Assembly (NCBI GenBank): GCA_944380845.1
Contig: CALWIU010000050.1
Coordinates: 1 to 36,333, forward strand
Direction: 5' to 3'
Length of the DNA stretch: 36,333 nt
DNA from: an uncultured Clostridia bacterium
GTDB taxonomy: Bacteria; Bacillota; Clostridia; Oscillospirales; Acutalibacteraceae
This document shows, in pieces, positions 14,213 to 21,369 of the stretch (its first letter is position 1; each line of letters begins with the position of its first letter). A program made the position numbers and the translations under genes. The notes beneath the pieces were generated by a model that saw only the letters and a list, made by a program, of their open reading frames with translations, did not search any database and was not told the origin of the DNA.

Positions 14213-14827
14213 TCAGCTTGCCTGATGCGCCGCTTCTTTTTGTTCGGACTGTCTTTGCGGCAAAAGATTTTCCTTGTGCAAAATTTTGACAAGAGGAAAA
14301 TAAAGAACCAGACTGACCACACTGTTGATGCCGCCTTTGAGCAGGTTAAAAGGCAGGATGATCGGAAGAAGCATATCTTTGACGGCTTCGACCGGCGTGC
14401 CCATGAAAATCGGTGTAAACAGCAAATTCATGCCGCACATAAGCACTGCCATTACCAGCGTGCCGGCAATGTGACCGGGCAGCAGATGGCGAAAATCCTG
14501 GTGGCTTTTTGTGATCCATCCCAGCACCACCACAAAGGCGCCTGTGGCGACAATGTGCATGACGATGCCAATCCAGCCGCTGCCGGCACTGACGGTGATG
14601 CCCTGTATAATAGAAATAACGGCAAGCACCAGCAGACCGGAGGGGATGTCAAAAAACAGCGTTGCCAAAAAGACCGGCACATCTGCCATGTCATATTCCA
14701 AAAAGGCGGCAGATGGAAAAAGCGGGAAGCGCACGATTGCCATCAATACGAGACCAATGGCACTTAAGAGCGCGAGTGTTACCGGTTTTAGAATTTTGTA
14801 AAACCGGGTGGAACGGGTTTTTGTCAT
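14213..14827 (-). CDS. ribU: Riboflavin ECF transporter substrate-binding component RibU
   Basis: A 204-residue membrane protein with about six hydrophobic helices, typical of ECF S components; 'FPSAAFLEYDMADVPVFLATLFFDIPSGLLV' fits the RibU-type region near the first helices. The S component captures the vitamin and works with a shared EcfA-EcfA'-EcfT module encoded elsewhere. I start at ATG 14827, with AAAGGTGAT eight bases upstream, and not at an in-frame ATG at 14926 that would place the start upstream of the riboswitch terminator. The FMN riboswitch in the leader supports riboflavin as substrate. Confidence 0.93.
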   Translation of the reverse strand: MTKTRSTRFYKILKPVTLALLSAIGLVLMAIVRFPLFPSAAFLEYDMADVPVFLATLFFDIPSGLLVLAVISIIQGITVSAGSGWIGIVMHIVATGAFVVVLGWITKSHQDFRHLLPGHIAGTLVMAVLMCGMNLLFTPIFMGTPVEAVKDMLLPIILPFNLLKGGINSVVSLVLYFPLVKILHKENLLPQRQSEQKEAAHQAS

Positions 14828-14860
14828 TTCGATCACCTTTCTTTTTCGGGGGTGAAAAAG

Positions 14861-14887
14861 AAAAAATCCCGCGCGCCTGGCACGGGA
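14861..14887 (-). terminator. Regulated terminator of the FMN riboswitch
   Basis: On the minus strand TCCCGTGC (14887-14880) pairs with GCGCGGGA (14874-14867; one G-U) around CAGGC and is followed by TTTTTTC. It lies between the FMN aptamer and the ribU start, so FMN binding should favour transcription termination. Confidence 0.8.
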
Positions 14888-14940
14888 CATGAATTCTCGA
14901 AAAACAGGGGAAGCAGTACTTCCCAAATCTGGTTGAATTC

Positions 14941-15054
14941 ATCTTCTCTCATCCGGACTATAACCGTCGGTAGGGGAATTACACCCCTTCGGCGCTCGTA
15001 TAAGCGCTCGCAGACTGTGACTGCCGGTAGGGAATTGCACCCTGCCCCGAAGAT
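14941..15054 (-). promoter_or_regulatory. FMN riboswitch aptamer (RFN element)
   Basis: On the minus strand the conserved FMN aptamer elements are all present: ATCTTCGGGGCAGGGTG at the 5' side, ATTCCCTACCGGC, a variable arm (GCGAGCGCTTATACGAGCGC), GGGGTGTAATTCCCCTACCGAC, and ATAGTCCGGATGAGAGAAGAT at the 3' side. The terminal ATCTTC and GAAGAT pair as P1. It controls ribU: high FMN should shut down riboflavin uptake. Confidence 0.97.
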
Positions 15055-15066
15055 TCATTTGTTCTC

Positions 15067-15094
15067 ATTATAGCGCTGTGGCGCAGAATGTCAA
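15067..15094 (-). promoter_or_regulatory. Promoter of the FMN-riboswitch-ribU transcript
   Basis: On the minus strand TTGACA (15094-15089), a 16-base spacer and TATAAT (15072-15067) end 12 bases before the aptamer. Confidence 0.85.
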
Positions 15095-15187
15095 GAGGAT
15101 TTGTTCTATTTTTTTGCGATCCGGCGTTTTATACGATATATTTATCTCTTTTTTATAGATAAATAACCAACACAAAAGAAAAAATTG

Positions 15188-15216
15188 TTGATTTTGCTTT
15201 ATCTCGGTGCTATAAT
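15188..15216 (+). promoter_or_regulatory. Promoter of malQ
   Basis: TTGATT (15188-15193), 17 bases, TATAAT (15211-15216), 31 bases before the ATG. No operator repeat was noticed. Confidence 0.7.
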
Positions 15217-15247
15217 AAACAAGTAACCATTTTACGGGAGGTTTTTT

Positions 15248-16780
15248 ATGTTTGACCAGCGCAGGGCGGGGGTTCTGATGCACATCAGCTCTCTGCCTTC
15301 CAAGTACGGAATCGGCGTTTTTGACCAAAACTGCCGGGATTTTGCCGACACGCTTTGCGTGATGGGGTTTCGGTATTGGCAGGTTTTGCCTTTTCAGCCG
15401 GTAGACGGAGCCGGTTCCCCTTATTGCAGCGCTTCCGCCTTCGCCGGAAACCTGTTGTTTATTGATCCCGAAGGGGTGCGGAAGCTGGGACTTTGTGACG
15501 AAGCGGATGTGAGGGAAAATATCTATCCGGGGACGCCGTATACCGCTGATTATGCCTTTGCACAGGAGAAAAGAATGATGCTTTTGCGCAAGGCGTTTTC
15601 CCGTGCTGATAAAGCGTTTATGGAGAAAGTCGAAGATTTTGCCGCTGATCGTCGCTGGCTGCGCGATTACGCATATTTTATGGCGCTAAAAGAGCAAAAC
15701 GCCGGCACGCCCTGGTGGGAGTGGAGTGAAGATCAGGCGGATTATCGACGCTTTCTTGCAGAAAAAAAAGAGAGTTTTGAGGAAGAAGCAAATTTCTGGA
15801 AGTTCTGTCAGTATTTGTTTTTCTTTCAGTGGCAGTCGGTCAAAGATTATATCAACCAAAAAGGAATCGCTGTCATCGGCGACATGCCGATGTATGTAGC
15901 GATGGACAGCGCCGATGTCTGGGCGGGGATCGAAAATTTTGCTATCGATCCGCAAACCCGCCGACCGGAAAAAGTTGCCGGCGTTCCCCCGGATTATTTC
16001 AGTGAAGACGGACAGCTTTGGGGCAACCCTTTGTACCGTTGGGATCAAATGAAAAAGGACGGGTATTCCTGGTGGATCAGCAGACTGAACAGCGCTTTTG
16101 CTTTGTATGACGCTGTGCGAATCGATCATTTCCGTGCATTTGCATCCTATTGGGCGGTTCCCGCAGAAAGCAAAACCGCAAAGAACGGCGTTTGGGAAAA
16201 GGGACCGGGAATGTCACTGTTTCGTCGGGTTTTTGAGGCGTTCCCCGATGTGCCGATCCTTGCGGAAGATCTTGGTGTTTTCGGTGAAGATGTGGTCAAA
16301 CTGTTGTCGGATACCGGCTTCCCGGGGATGAAGGTCGTGCAGTTTGGGTTTGATCCCGGTGCAGATTCGCTCCATTTGGCGCATCATGTGGTGCCGAACT
16401 CTTTCTATTATGTCGGCACCCACGATAACAATACGCTTCTTGGCTGGCTTTGGGAAGCGAGTGAAAGCGAAAGGCGTTTTGCGCTTTCTTATGTCGGTTT
16501 TGACGGCGATAACTGGGGGGACGGCGGCTATAGAGCGCCGGCGTGCCGCAAGGTGATCGAAACGGTCTGGCGCAGTGCCGCTAACACGGTCATTATTTCG
16601 TTTCAGGATTTGTGCGGTTTCGGTGCGGATGCAAGAATGAATATTCCCGGTGTTCCGGAGAAAAACTGGCGTTTCCGCACGACAAAAGAAACGATCGACG
16701 GCATCGATCAGTCTTATTTTCAGCGGATCAACGCTTTGTTTCGGCGCTTGTATCCTTTACCCGGGAAAGAATCCAGATAA
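15248..16780 (+). CDS. malQ: 4-alpha-glucanotransferase (amylomaltase, GH77)
   Basis: A 510-residue GH77 enzyme of normal length. The start RRAGVLMHISSLPSKYGIGVFD is characteristic. The catalytic triad is visible: nucleophile D293 (RIDHFRA), acid/base E340 (AEDLG) and D393 (THDNNT), nearly the numbering of Thermus amylomaltase. It transfers alpha-1,4-glucan segments between maltooligosaccharides and releases glucose, in cytoplasmic glycogen or maltodextrin use. It has its own promoter, a GGGAGG site and a strong terminator. Its neighbour is a beta-glucan synthase, so the two share glucose metabolism but not the linkage type. Confidence 0.96.
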   Translation: MFDQRRAGVLMHISSLPSKYGIGVFDQNCRDFADTLCVMGFRYWQVLPFQPVDGAGSPYCSASAFAGNLLFIDPEGVRKLGLCDEADVRENIYPGTPYTADYAFAQEKRMMLLRKAFSRADKAFMEKVEDFAADRRWLRDYAYFMALKEQNAGTPWWEWSEDQADYRRFLAEKKESFEEEANFWKFCQYLFFFQWQSVKDYINQKGIAVIGDMPMYVAMDSADVWAGIENFAIDPQTRRPEKVAGVPPDYFSEDGQLWGNPLYRWDQMKKDGYSWWISRLNSAFALYDAVRIDHFRAFASYWAVPAESKTAKNGVWEKGPGMSLFRRVFEAFPDVPILAEDLGVFGEDVVKLLSDTGFPGMKVVQFGFDPGADSLHLAHHVVPNSFYYVGTHDNNTLLGWLWEASESERRFALSYVGFDGDNWGDGGYRAPACRKVIETVWRSAANTVIISFQDLCGFGADARMNIPGVPEKNWRFRTTKETIDGIDQSYFQRINALFRRLYPLPGKESR

Positions 16781-16787
16781 CGAAACA

Positions 16788-16822
16788 AAAAGCACCCGTT
16801 CTTTTTTAAGAACGGGTGCTTT
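16788..16822. terminator. Bidirectional terminator between malQ and a convergent small gene
   Basis: AAAAGCACCCGTTCTT and AAGAACGGGTGCTTT form a stem of about 15 bp with a short T-rich loop. T-rich sequence lies after the stem in both directions, so it serves malQ and the minus-strand small gene ending at 16834. Confidence 0.85.
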
Positions 16823-16833
16823 CAGCTTTTTGA

Positions 16834-17004
16834 TTAGACGGTGGTTTCAGGAGCCGTCGTTTCGGGAGATGTGGTTGACGGGTTCATAATATCGTCCCAA
16901 TCGGAATAATCGCCGTTGCCGGACTGGTTGATAAAACGAAGCAGCACCTTTTCTACCATATGAATGACATAAAGAAGATAGGTCAAAATCAGGTTCAGAT
17001 CCAT
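16834..17004 (-). CDS. Small single-span membrane protein with Thr/Pro/Glu-rich tail, hypothetical
   Basis: A 56-residue frame too short for routine gene calling. It has a clear AGAGGTG site before ATG 17004, a hydrophobic segment (about 3-25: LNLILTYLLYVIHMVEKVLL), an acidic stretch (DYSDWDD) and a low-complexity tail (PSTTSPETTAPETTV). A promoter lies upstream and a terminator directly after the stop. It overlaps a longer frame (16847-17050) whose translation has no protein-like features. The function is unknown; the tail looks like a short extracellular stalk. Confidence 0.65.
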   Translation of the reverse strand: MDLNLILTYLLYVIHMVEKVLLRFINQSGNGDYSDWDDIMNPSTTSPETTAPETTV

Positions 17005-17040
17005 AAAAGCACCTCTTTTCCTTTTCTATTTGCTGATTGT

Positions 17041-17069
17041 AGTATAGCATAAAAAAACAACAGCCGCAA
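17041..17069 (-). promoter_or_regulatory. Promoter of the 56-residue membrane protein gene
   Basis: On the minus strand TTGCGG (17069-17064), 17 bases, TATACT (17046-17041), about 37 bases before ATG 17004. Confidence 0.5.
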
Positions 17070-17193
17070 GTATCGGATATAAAAAAGTCAAAAATTCAAT
17101 GAACGGTTACATTTTTAGCAAATGAATATATACATTTTTTATTTGTTTCCCGGTCATACTATTTGGAGATCAAAGAAAACGCGAGGTGGCGGT

Positions 17194-20100
17194 ATGAAGA
17201 TCGAGAAGCAGATAAAAAAGGCGTTTGCGATGTTGTCACGAGTCGGTGAGACGGATGAAGCGGCGGACTGTGCGCGTACCATTTGCCGGGAAAGCCGGGC
17301 GCTGGCGTCACTGCCGCCATCTCGTCGTGCTTTTTTCAAAACAAACGATTGCTGCGCGCTTCTCAAATCGCTGGAAGAAGTGCTGCCGGACGGTGCTTTG
17401 CCGGTGTATGCTGATTTTTTGTCCCAGTGGCAGGGTGGTCTGTCCATCAGACAGGCGGCGAATTTTCGGATGACCTTGCTGTTGTTTTTGCTGTTGAAAG
17501 CATCGGCAGCGGCAGAAAAAAAAGATACGGCGGCTTTGAAGGAAATTACCCGCTCTTTTTTTACCTGTAAAGATTATTGTTTCCCGGAATTAACCGAAAA
17601 GCTTTGTGATGCTGCGCGGATCCTTTCGGGAGAACAGGCAGGGGTATATGCCAATATGGCGGATGAAACACGGGCGGAATATTTACGCGTGCTTGCCTTG
17701 GAAGCCAAAAAACAGGGCGTTTCCGAGAAACTGCTTGCCGAAAAGATTGTTCAAAAGGCGAATCGGGAGGGAAAACACTGCGGGTTTTTTCTGCCCTTGC
17801 GCAAGGAAAGAAAAAAGGAAGGAATTGCCCGTATTGTTTGCGCCTATCTTCTCAGTATGGCTGTCTGTTTGTCTCTGGGCATTTTTTTGCAAAGCGCGGC
17901 GGCAGGTCTCCTGCTTTTTTTGCCGGTTTTGAAAATGGTTTGGAGCCTGACAAGCCGGGCGGCAGCGGCAAGCGGCAAGCCCGCAGTGATCTTTCGGATG
18001 GATCCGGAAAAATTACCCAAAACAAGCGGGGCTGTGGCGGCGGTTTCAACGGTTCTGCCCGCCGCATCGCAGCTTGAAAAACTGGAAGAACATTTACTGT
18101 CCTTGTATTTGTCAAACCGGAACAGCATCAGCGCTCTTTGTCTTTTGGCGGATCTTTCCCCTGCCGCAGAACCGGAAATGCCGTCGGATCGAACCGATGC
18201 AGACGCCTGCCGGCGGATGATCGACCGGCTAAACGGCCGCTTCGGCGGAAAATTTGTATTTTGTCTTCGTCCCAGAGTGTATTCAAGAACAGAAGGCGAA
18301 TATATCGGAGCGGAAAGAAAACGCGGCGCCGTTTTGGCATTGACGGACTATATGACAACCGGCAGAAATGTCTTTTCGGTGATGTATGGGGACATCAGCG
18401 CGTTGACAGCTTCGGATTATGTGATGCTGCTGGATGGGGACACGCTTTTGTCCTTTGACTCTCTTCGCCTCGCTCTTGCCGCTGCGTATCATCCGCTGAA
18501 CCAGCCTGTGATTGATCCTTTGACCGATACGGTAAAAAGCGGATATGGCATTTTTGCACCGGCGGCGTCTCCATCGGTTCGCGGGTTTTCCGCCACGCGG
18601 TTTTCCCGTGATATGTGTCGGAGCGGCGGGGTTTCGTCGTATGATCGGGCAAATCATGATTTTTACAGCGATTATTTTGGCGACGGTATTTTCTGCGGCA
18701 AGGGATTGATTCATGCACCAACTTTTTGCCGCCTTCTGCAAAGCCGTTTTCGGGAAGAGCGAATGCTCAGTCATGATATTGCCGAAGGGCTCGTTCTGCG
18801 GGTCCTTTCCCTGACCGATATGAGTGTGACGGATGATTTTCCCAAAAGCGAAGCGTCCTATTTGAAACGCGCACACCGATGGATCCGTGGGGATGTTCAA
18901 AATTTGCCGCTGCTGGGTCGAAAAGTATGGGGATTTGGCAAAAAGGTTCTTTCCCCTTTTTCCTTTGATGCCCGGTATAAGCTGTTTGATAATATTCGCC
19001 GTGCAGCGACAGCGGCATTCTTGCCGATCGGCATTTTCTGTGCGCTGTTTCTGCATGGCGTGCCTTCTGCTGCGGTGATTCTCATTTGTCTTTTTGCAGC
19101 GGGGTTTGATGATTGGTTATCCGGTCTTCTGGCGCTTTTGCGAGGCGGTACGCGCGCGCTTTCCGGGCTTTATAAGGAAGATGCCGTCCCGGAGGCGCTT
19201 TCGGCATGGATCCGGGCGTTTTTGTCCACTGCCATGCTGGCTTCGGATGGATTTTGCGCTTTGGATGCGATTCTTCGGGCTTTGTGGAGAATGTTTGTCT
19301 CCGGGCGGCATCTTCTGTCTTGGGTTCCTGCCGCTTCGGCAGAGCAGGGAAGCATCGCTTCGGCATCACGGCTGGTGCCGGTGATCGGACTTTCTGTGAT
19401 TTTGCTGCTTTCCGGCAGGACATTTGCGATTTTCAGCGGTTTGCTGTTTGTTTTTGATCTGGTATATGCGAAGGTTTCAAACCGTCCGCTGTCTGCCGGC
19501 AGGGCGAAACTAACGGCGCGCGACCGCGTTTTTTTGGAGCGGGAATGCGCAGCCATGTGGCGGTATTTTCCCGACACCAGAAAGGCGGAATACCATTTTC
19601 TTCCGCCTGACAACATCAGTCTTTCGCCTTTGCCTGAAACTGCGCTCCGCACTTCTCCGACCAATATCGGTTTGGCGCTTTGCGCCTGTTTGGCGGCGCG
19701 GGATCTGGGATATCTGGACAGCAAGGAATTGTATTCCTATTTGAACGATACGGTTAGCAGTGTTGAAAAACTCGAAAAATGGCACGGCAATCTTTTGAAT
19801 TGGTATGACATCGTGACGATGAAGCCGCTGGCGCCGGTTTATGCGTCTTTTGTGGATTGCGGAAACTTTTTGTGCTGCATTACGGCTCTTTGCGAAGGGC
19901 TTTTGGAGTATGTCGCCGAGGAGCCGCGATTAAGTGAAATCGTGGTTCGACTGCGAACCCTGCGCAGAGAAAGCGACCTGTCGGTTTTTTATAACCGAAA
20001 CCGCAGGTTGTTTGCCATTGGGTACGATTGTGAAAAAGAAAAACGATCGGATTCCTATTATGATCTATTGATGAGCGAGGCGCGCATGGCGAGCTTTTTG

Positions 20101-21366
20101 GCGGTGGCAGACGGTTTTGCCGGGCGTGAGCATTGGGCGGCGCTGGCGCGTACGGCTGCGAAAAACGGAAGGTATTCCGGCGCCCTTTCATGGTCGGGAA
20201 CCATGTTTGAATATTTTATGCCTTACCTTTTTTTACCGTCTGAAAAAAACACGCTGACAGATGAAAGTTTGTGGTTCTGTCTGAAAAGTCAGATGAAATA
20301 TGCGGCAAAGCATCACATCCCTTGGGGGGTATCGGAAAGTTGTATTTTTGCATTTAACGAAAATATGAATTATCACTATCGTGCCAATGGTGTGCCGCAG
20401 ACGGCGCTTCGGTATTTTGAACGCGCTGATTTGACTGTTGCGCCCTATGCCGTATTTCTTACCGTACCGTTTTTGCCGGCGGAAAGCTGTGCAAATCTGC
20501 GGCGGCTGGAAAAATATCCCATCAAGGGCAAGTACGGTTTTTTTGAGGCGCTGGATTTTACGCCGGGCAGAACCTGCGCCGGACAAAGCGCTCCGGTGCG
20601 TTGTTTTATGGTTCACCATGTAGGTATGAGTTTTTTGGCGGCGGAAAACGCCTTGCGTTCCATGATCTGGCAAAGACGGTTTATGCGCGATGTAAACACC
20701 AGAGCGGCGTATTCGCTTTTGCTGGAGCGTGTGCCTACGGAAAGTCTGTTTGCGCCGCCCGCGCCGAAAAGCCGGCAGGAAAATGAAAAAGAATACCGGC
20801 GCGGCAAAAAATCAACGGGTGAAGCGGCAGCTGTTTTTGTCGCTTCAGAATTATCTGCCGCGCTTCACCGGGACGGCAGCATGGCGCTTCGGCGGGGGAA
20901 CCTTTCTGTCTTTCGCGATCCGTCCTCCTGCGCTTCTCCGGGGGGGCTTTTTGCCGCTGTATGGGACAAAGAGCGGGCTTATCCTTTCTGTAAAGCTACA
21001 GGACAGGCAGACGGAAAGTTTTCGGTTCGTTTTCGCGCCGGTGAAGCGGAATACACAGCGCGCTACAACGAATGGCGCCTGACCGCCACCATTCGCTTCC
21101 ACCGTCAGCGTCCGTGTCTTGCGATCACTTACAGCATTCGCAATCTGGCATCTCATGAAAAAGAGTGTGCGCTTTTGCTGTATGGTGAGCCGTCTCTTGC
21201 TCCATTGGCGGAAGAAAAAGCGCATCGGGCATTTTCTAAACTTTTTGTACAAAGTGAATCTTCAAAAGAGCAGGCGCTTCTGTTTTTCCGTTCGACAAAG
21301 CGCAGTGAAGGTGCATTGGCAATCGGCATGAAAAATGCGGATTTTGCCTTTACAACAGACCGGTAA
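17194..21366 (+). CDS. Cyclic beta-1,2-glucan synthase-type protein, N-terminal part (GT84 and cyclisation domain), ended by an in-frame TAA
   Basis: Start at ATG 17194, preceded by GAGGTGGCGG; an in-frame ATG at 17122 has no ribosome site. The 1390 residues show: N-terminal helical region; two hydrophobic helices (about 213-250); a GT84-type glycosyltransferase region with LLDGDT near 410 and RAHRWIRGD near 559; further membrane helices (about 600-655 and 720-765); a glycoamylase-like domain (about 773-1165; WHGNLLNWYD, GTMFEYFMPYLFLP, WGVSESCIFAFNENMNYHYRANG, HHVGMSFLAAENAL), in the family now called GH189, which cyclises the glucan; and the beginning of the GH94-like beta-sandwich region. 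Known relatives polymerise UDP-glucose into beta-1,2-glucan and close it into rings at the membrane. In relatives this is one polypeptide continuing through the GH94 domain; here it stops at TAA 21364-21366 within that region, and the next CDS continues in the same frame. Confidence 0.85.
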   Translation: MKIEKQIKKAFAMLSRVGETDEAADCARTICRESRALASLPPSRRAFFKTNDCCALLKSLEEVLPDGALPVYADFLSQWQGGLSIRQAANFRMTLLLFLLLKASAAAEKKDTAALKEITRSFFTCKDYCFPELTEKLCDAARILSGEQAGVYANMADETRAEYLRVLALEAKKQGVSEKLLAEKIVQKANREGKHCGFFLPLRKERKKEGIARIVCAYLLSMAVCLSLGIFLQSAAAGLLLFLPVLKMVWSLTSRAAAASGKPAVIFRMDPEKLPKTSGAVAAVSTVLPAASQLEKLEEHLLSLYLSNRNSISALCLLADLSPAAEPEMPSDRTDADACRRMIDRLNGRFGGKFVFCLRPRVYSRTEGEYIGAERKRGAVLALTDYMTTGRNVFSVMYGDISALTASDYVMLLDGDTLLSFDSLRLALAAAYHPLNQPVIDPLTDTVKSGYGIFAPAASPSVRGFSATRFSRDMCRSGGVSSYDRANHDFYSDYFGDGIFCGKGLIHAPTFCRLLQSRFREERMLSHDIAEGLVLRVLSLTDMSVTDDFPKSEASYLKRAHRWIRGDVQNLPLLGRKVWGFGKKVLSPFSFDARYKLFDNIRRAATAAFLPIGIFCALFLHGVPSAAVILICLFAAGFDDWLSGLLALLRGGTRALSGLYKEDAVPEALSAWIRAFLSTAMLASDGFCALDAILRALWRMFVSGRHLLSWVPAASAEQGSIASASRLVPVIGLSVILLLSGRTFAIFSGLLFVFDLVYAKVSNRPLSAGRAKLTARDRVFLERECAAMWRYFPDTRKAEYHFLPPDNISLSPLPETALRTSPTNIGLALCACLAARDLGYLDSKELYSYLNDTVSSVEKLEKWHGNLLNWYDIVTMKPLAPVYASFVDCGNFLCCITALCEGLLEYVAEEPRLSEIVVRLRTLRRESDLSVFYNRNRRLFAIGYDCEKEKRSDSYYDLLMSEARMASFLAVADGFAGREHWAALARTAAKNGRYSGALSWSGTMFEYFMPYLFLPSEKNTLTDESLWFCLKSQMKYAAKHHIPWGVSESCIFAFNENMNYHYRANGVPQTALRYFERADLTVAPYAVFLTVPFLPAESCANLRRLEKYPIKGKYGFFEALDFTPGRTCAGQSAPVRCFMVHHVGMSFLAAENALRSMIWQRRFMRDVNTRAAYSLLLERVPTESLFAPPAPKSRQENEKEYRRGKKSTGEAAAVFVASELSAALHRDGSMALRRGNLSVFRDPSSCASPGGLFAAVWDKERAYPFCKATGQADGKFSVRFRAGEAEYTARYNEWRLTATIRFHRQRPCLAITYSIRNLASHEKECALLLYGEPSLAPLAEEKAHRAFSKLFVQSESSKEQALLFFRSTKRSEGALAIGMKNADFAFTTDR

Positions 21367-21369
21367 GAG

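Noticed and set aside
14828-14926. N-terminal extension of RibU
   Set aside because: The longer frame would be translated through the riboswitch terminator and has no ribosome site; ATG 14827 has AAAGGTGAT.
17122-17193. Upstream start for the glucan synthase
   Set aside because: ATG 17122 has no ribosome site; the extension is not protein-like and ATG 17194 has GAGGTGG before it.
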